A stretch of DNA of 37,818 bases from JBASRP01 sp044866075 (GTDB taxonomy: Bacteria > Actinomycetota > AC-67). The stretch spans positions 1-37,818 of the forward strand of contig JBIOTQ010000010.1 of NCBI GenBank assembly GCA_044866075.1. Direction: 5' to 3'. The translations under genes and the position numbers were made by a program. Numbering within the stretch: the first letter of the stretch is position 1; each line of letters opens with the position of its first letter. This document shows, piece by piece, positions 37,384 to 37,818 of the stretch. The notes below the pieces were generated by a model that saw nothing but the letters and a program-made list of their open reading frames with translations, was not told the origin of the DNA and did no database searches.

Positions 37384-37818
37384 TTACCCTTTCACCGCTC
37401 CACTGAGCGCTCCCGGCCGCAGATAGCGCTGCAAGAAGTACACGACGAAGATGATCGGCAGGGTCAGGATCGCGGCGACGGTCGCCATCTCCTGCGACGA
37501 GCCGCGGTCGATCGCCTCGAACACCTTCAACGGGAGCGTCAGCTTGTTGGTCGTGAGCAGCCGCGCATACAGGAACTCGTTCCACGAATAGAGCCAGACG
37601 AACAGCGAAGCGACCGCGATCCCGCCGGCGGCGACCGGGAACACCACCCGCGTGAGGGTGCCCAGCCGCGACGCGCCGTCGATCTGCGCCGCCTCCTCGA
37701 GGTCGACGGGGATCGTCTCGAAGGTCCCCACCAGGATCCAGGCGATGAACGGTAACGCCGTGATCAGGTGGGCGAGAACGAGCCCGATGTAGGAGTCGAG
37801 GAAGTTGAACCCGAACGG
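37384..37818 (-). CDS. Sugar ABC transporter permease, MalG-like, 5'-truncated by the window edge
   Basis: The 144 codons present (frame open to base 37818) are the C-terminal half of a carbohydrate permease. The EAA loop reads LEEAAQIDGASRLGTLTRVV and is followed by PVAAGGIAVASLFVWLYSWN and LKVFEAIDRGSSQEMATVAA, with final helix and VQRYLRPG-like end (LQRYLRPGALSGAVKG). The EAA loop contacts the ATPase. The other permease and probably more of the importer lie beyond the window. The solute-binding gene follows 42 bases later. Confidence 0.93.
   Translation of the reverse strand, partial: PFGFNFLDSYIGLVLAHLITALPFIAWILVGTFETIPVDLEEAAQIDGASRLGTLTRVVFPVAAGGIAVASLFVWLYSWNEFLYARLLTTNKLTLPLKVFEAIDRGSSQEMATVAAILTLPIIFVVYFLQRYLRPGALSGAVKG

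Overview
The window is a dense, strongly G+C-rich stretch of bacterial chromosome with no rRNA, tRNA, CRISPR array, prophage or insertion sequence that I can see. GTG and TTG starts, four-base stop/start overlaps, two leaderless-looking promoters, two LLM-class (F420/flavin type) oxidoreductases, DUF2630, dodecin, a COG2345 (SufR-like) regulator and DesK/NarL-type signalling all point to an Actinomycetota (actinobacterial) genome. It is probably an uncultured or deep-branching lineage; I cannot place it more precisely from sequence alone.

Layout. 1-6.5 kb: housekeeping and small metabolic genes (purA fragment, DUF2630, dodecin, a DUF1028/GNAT pair, class I aldolase, hotdog thioesterase, a frameshifted small membrane protein, an aldo/keto reductase with a coupled small protein). 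6.4-13.2 kb: a four-helix membrane protein, a berberine-bridge-like oxidase, a 9-bp tandem repeat inside a hairpin, an Fpg/Nei glycosylase, a secreted CocE-type hydrolase, an MFS transporter fused to a cyclic-nucleotide-binding domain, and a small secreted peptide with its own terminator. 13.3-15.4 kb: a two-gene operon of a Pro-rich membrane protein and a secreted zincin. 15.5-22.4 kb: an LLM oxidoreductase, an ABC exporter with a DesK/NarL two-component pair, a second LLM enzyme, a delta-9-type desaturase and a cold-shock protein. 22.4-24.1 kb: a sigma70-family factor followed by a 42-residue basic protein, and a DUF1761 membrane protein. 24.3-30.6 kb: a secreted subtilase, a tandem HD/LuxR regulator, two SnoaL-like proteins (one internally duplicated) and a secreted beta-propeller protein. 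30.6-33.5 kb: a SufR-like regulator facing an operon of patatin, four-helix lipoprotein and Cys-rich microprotein, then a zinc-ribbon protein. 33.6-36 kb: a PadR regulator facing a methyltransferase and an NmrA-type oxidoreductase across a perfect operator. 36-37.8 kb: a sugar ABC importer, cut by the window edge.

The best candidate for an undescribed system is 30.6-33.2 kb. A regulator with a C-terminal cysteine cluster is transcribed from a leaderless-looking promoter. It faces a sigma70-type promoter whose -10 box lies inside a palindrome. That promoter drives patatin, a His-rich four-helix lipoprotein and a 57-residue Cys-rich microprotein. The layout suggests a redox-, iron- or metal-responsive envelope module; this is inference from architecture, not demonstrated function. 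A second well-defined regulatory unit is the PadR/methyltransferase/NmrA divergon.
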